In this document: positions 49,068-59,470 of the stretch, in pieces | How positions within the stretch are numbered: position 1 is the first letter of the stretch | Layout: each line of letters starts with the position of its first letter | DNA from: Heterocephalus glaber | Lineage: Eukaryota > Chordata > Mammalia > Rodentia > Bathyergidae | NCBI RefSeq assembly: GCF_000247695.1 | Contig: NW_004624743.1 | Span: forward strand, 4,888,578-4,952,577 | Direction: 5' to 3' | DNA length: 64,000 nt | Program-made: the position numbers and the translations under genes | Notes under the pieces: model-generated | Told to the model about the DNA's origin: nothing | What the model saw: the letters and a program-made list of their open reading frames with translations, nothing else | Database searches by the model: none

Positions 49068-49535
49068 GTATTGGTTTCCTATGTCTGCTGTAAAAAGTAC
49101 TATAAATTTGGTCCCTTAAAACAGTAAAAATTTATTGCCTCATATTTCTATAAGCTATAAATGTAAGATAAAAGTTTCTTCAGGATATGATGGTGTGAAG
49201 CCTCTACAAGAGAACATTTCCTTACCTGTGTGGCTTCTGCTAGCCCAGTGATTCCTTGGCTTATAGTAGCTCAATTTGAAACTCTGTCTTCATTTTCACA
49301 TGGCCTGTCTGCAATTCTGCATGTCTTTGTCTTAGTATCCATTCTTATCCTAGTGCCTGTGTTTTGTCTCCTTATAGTAGCACCAGTCACTCAGGGCTAG
49401 GATTTACCTCAAACTAGAATGAACTCATTGTAACTAGATATCTGCAATATTTGCAGAAATGTATATTCACAGGTACTAGGGATTGAGACATCAAGCTTTT
49501 AGTGGGGACACAATTCAACTGATAAGAGTAGCATA
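49068..49535 (-). mobile_element. MLT-like LTR (ERVL-MaLR group), antisense
   Basis: Plus-strand order: 'tattggtttcctatgtctgctgtaaaaagtact' (49070-49102), 'ttaaaacagtaaaaatttattgcctcata' (49117-49145; TTTATT is the reversed polyadenylation signal), 'attccttggcttatagtag' (49251-49269), 'cttcattttcacatggcc' (49289-49306), 'ccttatagtagcaccagtcact' (49370-49391), 'gaactcattgtaactagatatctgcaatat' (49422-49451), and 'ggggacacaattcaactgataag' (49504-49526). This is a known ancient LTR pattern. The same family recurs at 58569. Confidence 0.75.
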
Positions 49536-49670
49536 AAGATAAAGAAATAGAAGTTTAATTATGAAGGAAAATTATCAATGTGCTCATAAAAGATGTGTAT
49601 TACCCTATTTGCATCCAAATAGTTAAAATTTTAGAATATATTAACATACACCTATGTGTATGAAACATTA

Positions 49671-49750
49671 TATCAGCATCCTTTTGTATCACAGAAGATT
49701 GGTTCCAGGGCACTCCTGGAAGTCAGTCTATAGACGTTCAAGATCTTGTA
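49671..49750 (+). mobile_element. Tigger/MER8-like DNA transposon end fragment
   Basis: 'cagcatccttttgtatcacagaagattggttccagggcactcctggaag' (49673-49721) and 'gacgttcaagatct' match the terminal region of Tigger-derived elements (ttggttccaggacccc..gctcaagtc). Only one end is present. An L1 3' UTR follows within 50 bp. Confidence 0.5.
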
Positions 49751-49795
49751 CCTCATAAACATGTATAATTACTATGTATCAAATTAAAAAGTAAA

Positions 49796-49962
49796 TATGA
49801 GAAAATTGAAAAATAGGAACAAAATCTTTGTAAATAGGGAGGAATGGAGGGGTTGAAGGGAGGGCTGGGCAAGGGTGAAAAATAAGAACCAAGAGAGACT
49901 ATGTGAAGGTGCAAATTTCCAATGATGAATGTCATTATATTGTATACCTAAAATGTACCAAT
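49796..49962 (+). mobile_element. L1 3' UTR, copy A
   Basis: Polypurine-type L1 3' UTR: 'gaaaaataggaacaaaatctttgtaaataggga' (49808-49840), 'ggggttgaagggaggg' (49849-49864), 'gaaccaagagagactatgtgaaggtgcaaatttccaatg' (49886-49924), 'gtatacctaaaatgtaccaat' (49942-49962). It stops exactly where the poly(A) tail should begin and is joined directly to copy B. Confidence 0.85.
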
Positions 49963-50252
49963 GATTAGAATGAATAATTGATAATGCAAAATAGGAAGAA
50001 AAGGTCCAAAGGGGTAAGGGTAATGGGAGGGGCAGGGGAAAGGAAAGCAGGGAAAGGAAAAATGCTGAGAAATGGAAAAAATGGAAATAAAGTCTTTGTA
50101 AATAGGGAAGGGTGGAGGGAGTGAAGGGAGGGCTAGGAATGGGGAAAAAATAAGAACCAAGATGCATTATGTAAAGGTACAATTCCCAATGAGAAATGTA
50201 ATTGTATTGTATATCTAAAATGTACCAATAAAAGAATTTAATAAAAAAAAAG
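49963..50252 (+). mobile_element. L1 3' UTR, copy B, in tandem with copy A
   Basis: Starts further upstream in the 3' UTR than copy A ('aataattgataatgcaaaataggaagaaaaggtcc' at 49973-50007) and repeats the whole tract, ending 'aaaatgtaccaataaaagaatttaataaaaaaaaa' (50218-50251). It differs from copy A at many positions, so this is not a recent duplication. It probably represents a second, severely truncated L1 landing in the tail of the first. Confidence 0.85.
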
Positions 50253-50343
50253 AGAAAGAAACTGAAACTTAAAACAAACCAAAATAATACAAAGAAGATT
50301 TCATTACTTGGATATGCCATAAAGGTCATCCAAATGTTGTTAA

Positions 50344-50344
<1 letters not shown>

Positions 50345-50378
<34 letters not shown>
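50345..50378. repeat. (GT)n microsatellite
   Basis: About 16 uninterrupted GT units; probably polymorphic. A shorter (AAT)n run lies at 50458-50476. Confidence 0.95.
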
Positions 50379-50543
50379 TGTGATTTTTGTTTCCATCAGT
50401 CTATAGCTCTGTAATGTTACATGTCTTTGCTTTTGCAGCTATAAAAGGGCTTAATAAAGATAATAATAATAATAATGGAATAAGCACTAAGGAGTTGTAG
50501 TGATGATTAAATCTGTTATTTTTAAGAAAAGGATCTAGCATAG

Positions 50544-50640
50544 GGTAGGGGATTTAGCTCAGTGGTGCTGGCGCCTGCCTTGCAAGCACAAGGTCCTGAG
50601 TTCAACCCCGGTAACAAAAAAAAAAAAGAAAGAAAAAAAC
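50544..50640 (+). mobile_element. ID-type SINE
   Basis: A box tttagctcagtgg at 50553-50565 and B box gagttcaacccc at 50598-50609, followed by a long A-rich tail to 50640. The A and B boxes are intact enough for pol III binding in principle. No clear TSD was found. Confidence 0.9.
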
Positions 50641-51534
50641 AGAATCCGGCTTTAAGTAAATTTATAAAAATACCCTCCAGTAATTAATTTTAAGAAATGC
50701 AAAGTGTATATGAAGACTCATATAAGAGTTTATTATGGTTTATTGAAGAATAATTTACTAAATGAATAATTTTGTGTGTAAAAAATAAAATTGTAAAATT
50801 AAAAATTTTCTTCCAATGTAGTATTTTTTAGTAGCAACTCAATTAAATCCCAACCTCTTTTTATGGAAGAAACTGAAAATGATAATCATATGTTACTCTG
50901 AAACAGCTGTGTAAGAGCCATAAGAAAGTTTTTGAGGATAAAAGTAATGAGGAGAGTGGTTTTATAGGAAATTAAACTTTGATTTAAAAATTATATTAAT
51001 TCAAGAACATGATAATGGAGTATGAATTTATTAGACTTGTACTAAGTTTCACTTGAATCAGTGAATAAAGAAATATTAATTATTACTTTTGAGAAAATCA
51101 GTTACATATTAGGGAATATTAAGTTAGAGTTTTCACTTATATAAGTAATTTTCAAATGGATAAAACAACTATGTGAAAATAATAACCTAAACATCAAAGG
51201 TTAAAATTAAAACTAAAAATGAAAAATTACAATTTCATGGTTGGAAAAGGTGTGGTAAATAGCAAAGTTTGAAATATTTTTCTAGTTACGCTAAGCTCTA
51301 CAAATGAAATAATAGGAAAATTAATAATTTTCATGGAAAATATTTATAGATTATAGGAGAAAGTAAGTGGAAATATTATAAATGTCTAATAATTAAAAAT
51401 AGTGTAAATATAGAGGAGATTAATGCAATAAAATTGCATCCAATATAAGTAACATATGTAATATTTTGAGAATTATTGAGTGAATCATCGGGCTGTGGAG
51501 GGAATTATATGAAATATTATTATTTTTAGATTAC
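50641..51534. other. Unassigned AT-rich sequence
   Basis: No gene, RNA or repeat recognised. Confidence 0.5.
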
Positions 51535-51546
51535 AGTACAGTTTTT

Positions 51547-52189
51547 TTCCATTAATTTTATTGGTACATTTTAGGTATACAACACAGTTACTTTCATCAT
51601 TGGGATCTTGCACCTTTACATGCTACATCTTGGTTCTTATTTTTTCCCCCATTCCCCTGCCCTCCCTTCTCCCCCTCCACCCTTCCCTATTTACAAAGAC
51701 TTTGTTTCTACTCTTTTCTTTTCTCATATTTTTTCTTTTCCCTTCTTTTTTCCCCCTACCCCTCCAACTTCTCCTTCCCCTTTAGACCTTTTCTTCCTAT
51801 TTCACATTATCAGTCACACATTTTGATCCTTATTTACCCTTTTAGTTTTTCACACCAGAGAAACTATTCTGTATTTACCACATGTGTGTCCTATTTATTT
51901 CACTTAAGAGTATGGCCTCATGGAGATACCTCAAAAAACTAGGATTAGAGGTTCCATTTGACCCAGCTATTCCTCTGGTGGGTCTCTTCCCAAAGGAATC
52001 AAAAGAATCATACCACAGCAATATATGCACACCCGTGTTTATAGTGACACAATTTGCAATAGCTAAAACTTGGAAACATCCCAAATGCTCATCAACTGGA
52101 AACTGGATAAAGAAAATGTGGGGTTTTTTAATAAAATGGAGTACTACTCAGCCATAAAAATGAGAAATTAGAGACATTTATAGCTATAT
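51547..52189 (-). mobile_element. 5'-inverted L1 (twin priming) with 12-bp TSD
   Basis: 51547-51917 is antisense L1 3' UTR and ORF2 end (tail in reverse, 'attttattggtacattttaggtatac' at 51556-51581, polypyrimidine tract at 51640-51790, 'ttcacttaagagtatggcctc' at 51899-51919). At about 51918 the sequence flips to sense ORF2: 'tggagatacctcaaaaaactag' (51920-51941) through 'gagacatttatagctat' (52171-52187). In L1 coordinates the sense part ends about 15 bases before the antisense part begins. The TSD agtacagttttt is at 51535-51546 and 52190-52201. The strand given is that of the 3' end. Confidence 0.93.
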
Positions 52190-52264
52190 AGTACAGTTTT
52201 TAAGTGATCCAAAAATCTCAGTTACTCTTTTACTCTGTTTTGTTCCATAAAAATATCAAGAGCA

Positions 52265-52412
52265 CTAGGCACATTGGCACAAGTCTTGGATTCCAAGTAC
52301 TGTGAAGGCTGAAGGACAAAGGCTTGCTTAAGTCCTTAAATTCAAGACCAATGTGGACAACAGAGCAAGACGTTCTCTTAAAAAAGCAAAACAAAACACG
52401 ACAAAAAACCCT
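52265..52412 (+). mobile_element. B1/Alu-like 7SL-derived SINE, diverged
   Basis: The order fits a 7SL-derived monomer: 'ctaggcacattggcacaag' start (52265-52283), 'ccaagtactgtgaaggctgaagg' (52293-52315; compare cagctactcgggaggctgagg), 'aaattcaagaccaatgtggacaacagagcaagac' (52337-52370; compare gttcaagaccagcctgggcaacatagcaagac), and an A-rich tail to 52412. No TSD was found. It is the only 7SL-type SINE seen here. Confidence 0.75.
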
Positions 52413-53251
52413 CCTGTTTACCAATGATACTTAACTTACCTTTCAGTTTTAAACTCTATGATTAGTGAGGCTCTATAAAAAGCCATTTCCTTATCAAATC
52501 AGTAAAACTTTTACCAATGATCACTGAAATAAAATGAATGTAGATAATAATGTTTAAATTGTCCTACAGAAAAGTAATAGGTATTTTTGTGTGTAAGATA
52601 ATATATTTTATGAAGAGGAAAGGACATATATAGGTATCATTTTCAGCTTTCATTATCATATTTATAGATTGAATGATTCACAAAATCCTATTAAAATATT
52701 GTTTTAGACAGAATAAGAAACTAGAAAACCCAGGTATTAGCAGACACTTTTACCTTTTCATGATCCATTTTATTTATTGATACTTTTATATATTAATTTC
52801 ATTTTAAATTTTTATGTGGGGTTTTGATAAGTATTTTAGGTAACCTTTTTATTCATTTCCTTAATTCTGCTGCTTCATAGAACAAAATATTTCATTTTTG
52901 CTGAAAATCACTAAAAACTGTCAGCATCCAGTGCTACCTAATACAGTCTGTGGATTGATGCAGTATTCCCAAATGTGGTATATACATCAAGTCCAAAATC
53001 CCAAGTACTGAATCAAACACTGTAATTCTTTTCCAGGGTCTGCAAGTGCACAGTTTAGCATTTTACCTTTTAATTTGGGAGGTATCTGGAATTACCTCAG
53101 ATAATTGCATTGTTAAGAACTTAGTGTGAAAGTTTAATGAAACTTTGTAGGTTATGTTTCAAATTCTTCCACTTATATGTAAGGATATCAAAAATCTTGA
53201 CACTTCCTGCTTAGTGGGCTTAATAATGCCCATATCGTTGATGTAGGGCTC
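52413..53251. other. Unassigned AT-rich sequence
   Basis: No gene or repeat recognised. Confidence 0.5.
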
Positions 53252-53266
53252 TATATTGTGTTCTTT

Positions 53267-53544
53267 TTAAAATTTTTAAATTAATTTTATTGGTACATTT
53301 AAGTTGTACAGTATAATGACACGCATCATTGGAAATTTGCACCTTTACATAATCTCTCTTGGTTCTTATTTTTTCCCCTTCCCCTGCCCTCCCTTCAACC
53401 CCTTCATCCCTCCCTATCTACAAAGGCTTTGATTCCATTTTTTCTTTTTCTCATATTAATTCCATTCCCTTCTTTCCTTTCACCTACCCCTCCCACTTAC
53501 CCTTCCCCTTTGGACCTTTTCTAAATAAGGACTAAAAGGTACAA
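53267..53544 (-). mobile_element. Short L1 3' UTR insertion with a 22-bp inverted 5' end
   Basis: 53267-53522 is antisense L1 3' UTR ('attttattggtacatttaagttgtac' at 53283-53308, polypyrimidine tract, 'ccctttggaccttttct' at 53507-53523). The last about 22 bases (53523-53544, taaataaggactaaaaggta..) read as sense L1 from just upstream in the 3' UTR (compare taaataaggatcaaaatgta). A near-perfect 15-bp TSD, tatattgtgttcttt versus tatatagtgttcttt, is at 53252-53266 and 53545-53559. This is a tiny twin-priming product. Confidence 0.85.
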
Positions 53545-53639
53545 TATATAGTGTTCTTTGTAATTTCAAGACAATTGATTGAGGTAACTTCACACCATTC
53601 TATCCTCACACCTGCAGCACAAGCCTAGTGAACGAAAGA

Positions 53640-53990
53640 TATTCCTGTAGTCAGAGTCTTCAGAGTCCTGAAGGTCTCTATGGTAAACACTTGCTCCCAG
53701 GGGAGTAGCGGGGCTTTTGCAAGGTAGAGTCTCTTCTGGTCATTGGGAGAGTCCCCTGGAAGTCCTTTCCTTGTCCTCTGTTTTTCCCTCCTGGCCATGA
53801 AGTGGGCTGTATCACATTCTCTGCCATTATGGGCTGTCTCGGCTTGAGCCTAGAGCAACTGAGACAGTGGAACATGGACTGGAAGTTCTTCAACCACAGG
53901 CTGAATGGACCTTTATCGGGCACTTACCGCAGGTATTTGCTATAGTGGCGTAAAGTATGGTCCCACCTTAGAGTCAGCGGATGGCTGCAG
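53640..53990 (+). mobile_element. Possible MaLR LTR fragment (rodent type)
   Basis: 'tctctgccattatgggctgtctcggcttgagcc' (53818-53850), 'actgagacagtggaacatggactggaag' (53859-53886) and 'aaccacaggctgaatggacctttat' (53892-53916) run in the order of the 3' part of rodent MaLR LTRs (ctgccatg..ggactgaaac..gaactgtaagccaaataaac), as in the LTR at 13140. It lacks a clear AATAAA and ends poorly. Tentative. The minus-strand 81-codon ORF here is not considered coding. Confidence 0.35.
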
Positions 53991-56900
53991 GAATCAGATG
54001 GAGGAAGCAGCTGACTGGAAGCACTGTCTGCAGGGAGCTGTGAAGGAGTAGAGAGGCTAACACAATTTGGGCAGCATGCAGAGAACATTCACTTCGGAGC
54101 TCTGTCTTCTTTGATATGTTGGTGAATACACAAACAAATCTTTAGGATTTGGAACATTTAAAAATAACACCAAAGTCAAATCTTCTTTCCTCTCTACGTA
54201 TCTCCTCAATTATTTCTCAAGTCAATTTGACAATTTTTTTCCTCAGATTAAGATGATTTGTAAAGGTTATAACAAGCACGATATACTAGTGAATGACGCT
54301 GTGAGAAGACCTCTATATGTACACACATAGTAATCCAGACATTTCTGAAAGGATACTAAACATTTTAAGAATAGTAAGAGCTTGCTAGTAAAATTCCAGA
54401 TGCAGTTTTCCATATATGTTTTCATATAGCTGCTCCAGTGACCCCACGAAGGAGAACACTTTGACAATTATGTCACGGATAATTCATGACAAAAGGACTT
54501 GCTCTTGAGCAAAAATATTTTCCTCTTTTCATGTTATGATGACCCAAGACAAAACAAAACAATTTCATCATCCTTAAGTTTTACAAGATTGTCAGTGTTT
54601 TTGCTCTTTGCCTAGCATAATATACCTAAAGAATATAACCTATGTGGAAGCCCAGAGTCAGAAGTCTTGGAGTCAATCCAAGGAGGCCCATTATACCTTA
54701 TTCCTCTTCTTGTGACTTTGCCTTTGAGTGAGATGTTGACTTGCATATTATCAGCACACTATCAGTGCCCTAGACATGCTGATGTATATTCAGAAAGATG
54801 TCATGGGCTTGCTCTACTTTCATTCTACTCCTGCGGGCATTTTGGATGGTAAGGTGGCAAATATATCTCGGTATCCATCTGTTCCTGGTGTAAATGTGTC
54901 TTCATTATTTATATGTTAAGTGTTGGAGGAGAGTGTTGAAAGGAATAGTTTTCAACAGATTCACTGTAAAACAAGTGGTCTTCAATTGGATTCTTGCTCT
55001 CTCAATGCCTAGAAGGACACAGATTTTCACATCAAGTACTAACTACTACCCAGTATGCTCAGAATGCACCTTATCTTGCAAGGACTTACACAGGTCTTTA
55101 ACCACTGGTAAGGAAGATTTCTGGAGAGGATAGAAAGGAAGAAATTCTTGGAGAACATTTATCAGCCTGATGAAAGATACGTGGGCATGGTGTTGGACAG
55201 TGTTGTTGATTCTCTTCATCTACAGTCACTCAGGTAATATCAAGTCATGTCCTGATGAACACAATGTGCACTTGTCATTCACACGGTGACAGATGACCTC
55301 CAGCAGGGGTACTGCCCATGCAGATCCCCGATGCCAGCACTAGGGATATAGAATTTGACAGAGATGTGTAAGTTCTCCCTGTGGACAGCACTAACTCTCC
55401 TGCATCCACTGCACCAACTCCTCAATCCAAAGGGGTGGAAAAGGGACATTGGATAATAATTACTTCCAGATAACAGCTGGATGGAGTTAAAAATTACCAA
55501 TGATTTTAAGTCTTTAATTCCAAAAAGGAAAATTTGCCTATTATCTAAGGAAAATGAAAACATTTTTAGTTTCTAAAAACACTGGAGAAAATCAAATGAA
55601 TTATGAAGGGATAGGATGAAGGCTGTGGAAGAAAGTTGGAATATTTGATCTTTGAAGTACATTATCTTCATTTGTGTTTCATTCTTCATACAGCTATAGT
55701 CCAGACTCAGGCATGTTTCCCCTTCCTGTGATGTATGTTATAACACACGTTTCCTAGTCAATATTAGGTAATGAAAATGATCTGATGTCCGTGTTCCTTC
55801 TTGTAAAATTATCACTAAATGTGAATTAACAAGTTTCTTGTGTTTACATTTCAAAGAATAGAAAATAGTGCTGTGAGTGTCAAGCATTATTTGGTGGTTT
55901 AGGTTCCCTTCTAGTATTTTGTGCCATTACTATTAAATACAGAAGACATCATTTGGTATACTCTTTCCATTTACTAACATTTGTTAGTTTTGTTTAATAG
56001 TTTTTCAAATCTGTCTTATACGTGACATATGTTATACTCACCTGCAGCCTTATGCAACCCATGTATTCTTAATTATTTCATTACTTTTCCTACACATATA
56101 TTGGATTTTCATTTTTTAAAAATTTATTTTTGTAGGCAAGGGCATTCTTCTCACTTTTAATTATGTTGTCTCTTAGGAGACAATTTTTCTCTCTCTCCAA
56201 CTTGTTCTCAGTGCACCATATGGTTGTCAGTAATTTTTTTTTTAATCTTTCACATTTGATTAATATTCCTGCAGTGTTGTGATTAGTAAACACATTACAT
56301 TCTGTCATACAAATTTAAATTATTGACCTCTAAACAGACAGTAATGAGAAATCCCTTTATTTTTTTTCTGAAAAATAAACAGCTTTTCAGAGGAAATGCA
56401 TACTTTCTAAGAAGTGTTCCAGAATAAATCAGCTATTTTGAAGTTCCAGAATAAATCAACTACTTTGGAGGTATTCCGCTTGTAGAATGAGAGACTTAGT
56501 TTCTTTTATTTAATTGATATTTTATATTTTTAACTTTAATCATTTTATCTTATAACTGTTATAGATGTCAATAATGTTATGCATATATTAATAAATGTGA
56601 TATAAGTAACATTCTCTATGTCAACCCCATCATATATATGAGTGACTTTCTGTAATTATGTTACTTTTACATAAAATCAGTAAACTATTTTGAGTAAATC
56701 ACTACTGAAGTATATATTCTCTTTTTCTTTCATTCTGTTTCTCTTTCATTCTCATGCTTAAACTCAAATGCACAAACACCTATGCATCGTTAATCAATTT
56801 GAAGGGTCCTAATTGCTTTGTTATATGACTTTATTGTCTGATTTTTTAACATTTGATATTATATTTTGATCAGAAGCTCTTACCTCAGATATACATATGA

Positions 56901-58568
56901 ACTTTTTTATTGCAAATAACAAAAGTATAACCTAGACTAATTTAATTCTATCTGGTGATTTACTACCTAACACAGTGGAAAGAAAGAAGAAAGCATGGTG
57001 GACAGGAGAAAGTACACAATGTATCTTGCGAGAGTATGGTTTCAGCGTGAAGTAATTCCCTAAGTGGTTAGCCTGAGAGCACGACATCTATCTAATAACT
57101 TCCTGTCTTGATACTGTGACAAAATGGACCCATGGCAATGAAATAATTATATCACAGTAGGTCTTGTTGCACTCATATGTCTCTCATACGTCTCCGCCGT
57201 GTTTCCTAAAGGAGGGATTCCAGCCAATGTTGTCAGGCATCTTTTTAGATCCACTGAGACTACTCAGAGAGTGTGCAAACTTCCCACCTGACTCTGAATC
57301 CACCAGAGCACCCCTAACTCATCTAACATCTCCAGTCTGGCAATCTTATGGGGTCCAGTGGAAAGGAAGAATAGAGGAACTCCACGGGATAGTGATATCT
57401 CATCGCTCCTGAGACTCTGCGGAGGTCAAAGTACTCATGGCTGGTTTGCACTAATCTTGCATCAGCTTGACTCTGTGATTGCTAATCCATGGTTTTCCTG
57501 CAGAGTTACCAATGACAACAGGTGCATATTTCAAAGATGGAATGTTTAAGACCATTTAGATTGTGTTGAATGTATGACTGAGTGCATAAGTCATTGTGTG
57601 CCAAGTAATATTTCAGTGAGCCATAACGGCTTTAGAGTGAAATGTCTAGTTTCCTCAAAATAAAGCAGAAATGTCTCCAATTTTGGTAATTTTTGAAGCT
57701 TTTGTTAAAATATATTAATCGTTGTTCAGCACTCAGAATTTAAATAATGAGATTGAATCTTCTACATATTAGAGAACATTTCTGTGATCATTAACACAAT
57801 TCTAAAAGCTGATTATTATTCATATTTTATGTGTAAATATAGTAGATATTGGAAGGGTTACAGCATGTGCAATAAAAGCCCTAGAGATGACACTATCTTA
57901 CATAAACAACTCATTTTCCAGATTTTAGAATTCTTGCAATTTAAGGCAAATTCTAAGCTGCTTATTTACTTTATCTGACAAGAACAGCATTTAAAGCTTT
58001 TAAATTGACTATTACAGTCTTAGTATAAAAAGACATTTGATCTCAGAGAAATATTAAGAATGCCTAGAAGAATATATGAAATATATTACGGGAACTAAAT
58101 ATTTTAGAATGAGGAAAATATATCATATAACTCTAGTGATAATGTTATTAAGTGGATAGGACTCAAAAATATTATAGTGATTAAACTTATATTTCAGTAT
58201 ACAGATAGAATTGATACATGCTACATAAGTAGAGTAGTATTTGACTTCTGTTTGAAACTTGTTCTCCACTGAAGCTAGAATTACCAGAATAGACCAATAA
58301 AGTGTTCAAAGCATTTAGAAAATAAATCATCAAATGATTTTATAGATTAATGAAAAGACATATTTGCAGAGGAAGTTTAATTAAATGGGCAACAGCCTGG
58401 CCAGCATTCAAATTATACTTACAAGGCAGAATGAAATACCTCATCTCAGAAATTTGAGAATTACATTTTATGATGTTATGAAAAGACAAAAGTGTTAATG
58501 AACAGAGGGAACACAACCAAATCAGAAAAATCACAGGGGACAGTTGGGATGAAAATGACCTGTGCTGG
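53991..58568. other. Largely unassigned intergenic sequence, 4.6 kb
   Basis: No confident repeat or gene. Outside the GC-shifted part at 54641-55565 (listed separately) it is AT-rich. 57160-57545 has overlapping ORFs (82 and 63 codons) without domains. The minus-strand ORF at 56090-56308 is unremarkable. Confidence 0.45.
54641..55565. other. Less AT-rich segment with short ORFs, unassigned
   Basis: Open frames at 54667-54852 and 54894-55133 (plus) and 55279-55563 (minus) lie in a block that is less AT-rich than its flanks. None matches a family I recognise. It could be a decayed processed pseudogene or an old LTR-element interior. No A-tail or TSD was seen to prove retroposition. Confidence 0.25.
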
Positions 58569-58858
58569 TTTTTTTCTGGAAACTGTAATAAAATGCCACA
58601 GAGCTTGTGGCTTACAAACAACAAGCATTTGTTTTCTGCACTCCAGAGACTGGAAGATTTGATATCAAGGGGCGGTGGGTTCCATGTCCGGGTAGTGCCC
58701 ATCCCTGAAAGCCCGTGACTAAGCCTGCCTCTGACACACGGAGGATCACAGCAGCTCTGCCCCGCTGTGGCCGGCGGTTCTGCTTTCAGCACCTAAAGTC
58801 ATCACACTTGGATCAGGTTCAGCTTGTGAAATTTGAAAGGATACAAACCCTCAGACTA
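58569..58858 (-). mobile_element. MLT-like LTR, antisense (same family as 49068-49535)
   Basis: Plus-strand order: 'tctggaaactgtaataaaatgccacagagcttgtggcttac' (58575-58615), 'acaacaagcatttgttttctgcactccagagactggaag' (58618-58656), and the end 'tgaaaggatacaaaccctcaga' (58834-58855). These match the start and end of the LTR at 49068. The centre is GC-rich and CpG-containing (58680-58790), so its 150-codon minus-strand ORF (58340-58792) crosses the LTR edge and is unlikely to be coding. Confidence 0.65.
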
Positions 58859-59099
58859 AGGGGATTGCCCCTCGGATGATGCCACTGCGACCTGCACACG
58901 AAGATCAAAGTTGGAGTGGAAAGCACTAGAGCTAAGTTTGCATGAACCCCAAGCCTCAGAATCCCTGAGTTTGGCCCAGCCTCGGGGACTCCAGCCCAGA
59001 AGCAAGGCTTTGGGGAGACCCTGATGGGCAGATAGTTTGTGACGAGCTAAAACCATAAGGACACCCATGAGTGTTAAGATGCAGATGCTCTGCAAATAC
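58859..59099. other. Unassigned GC-moderate spacer
   Basis: Possibly a decayed DNA-transposon piece; the resemblance is too weak to call. The 81-codon minus ORF has no domain. Confidence 0.3.
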
Positions 59100-59470
59100 A
59101 ATTATTTTGGGTAAATATTCTTAAATTGAGTCTCCAAAAAGAATGGTAAAATCTCCCAAGATTTTGCTCTAATGTGTTGTGCTGCTATAAACATGGATAT
59201 GCATGGATCATTGTAATATAGTGACTTTAACTCTTTTGGAAAGACTCCTAGTAGGGGAATATCTGGCTCAAATGGAATTTCCAGTTTTAGTTTTTGAGGA
59301 ATCCCCATACTGATCTACTCTGACACAAAGAAGGGTAAACCTGAGGCATTGGTAGGAAAAGTGCATGCACCTAAAGACTGTACTGTTTAGTGAAATAAGT
59401 CAGACACAAGATACTCAAGATATAAATAAAGAGCAAAATAAAAAATAAGTGATAGGAAGTAGAAACACAT
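59100..59470 (+). mobile_element. 5'-inverted old L1
   Basis: 59100-59315 is antisense ORF2 C-terminal sequence ('gctgctataaacatggatatgcatgg' at 59181-59206, 'ctagtaggggaatatctggctcaaatgg' at 59248-59275, 'gaggaatccccatactgat' at 59297-59315). It then switches to sense: 'cacaaagaagggtaaacctgaggcattgg' (59323-59351), 'gtttagtgaaataagtcagaca' (59385-59406), and an A-rich end. The inverted part lies just upstream of the sense part in L1 coordinates, which fits twin priming. The 3' UTR is of the older type without a polypurine tract. No TSD was identified. Confidence 0.8.

Noticed and set aside
49784..50329. 181-codon minus-strand ORF, rich in F, L, P and S
   Set aside because: It is the reverse complement of two L1 3' UTR polypurine tracts; low-complexity pyrimidine-rich DNA gives long open frames by chance. 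The same applies to minus ORFs at 31140-31488 and 37186-37509 and plus ORFs at 51561-51826 and 63214-63582.
45821..50640. tRNA genes at the A-box/B-box matches
   Set aside because: Pol III boxes are present, but the acceptor and anticodon stems do not pair, A-tails follow and TSDs flank them. These are ID-type SINEs.
55279..55563. GDLHGQY string on the minus strand, like the phosphatase GDxHGQ motif
   Set aside because: No other phosphatase motif (GDxVDRG, GNHE) lies near, and the flanking translation does not fit the family.
58340..58792. 150-codon minus-strand ORF
   Set aside because: It crosses the boundary between unassigned AT-rich DNA and an MLT-like LTR and has no domain.
58859..59099. 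MER5-like DNA transposon
   Set aside because: Some shared words but no ordered match and no terminal inverted repeats.
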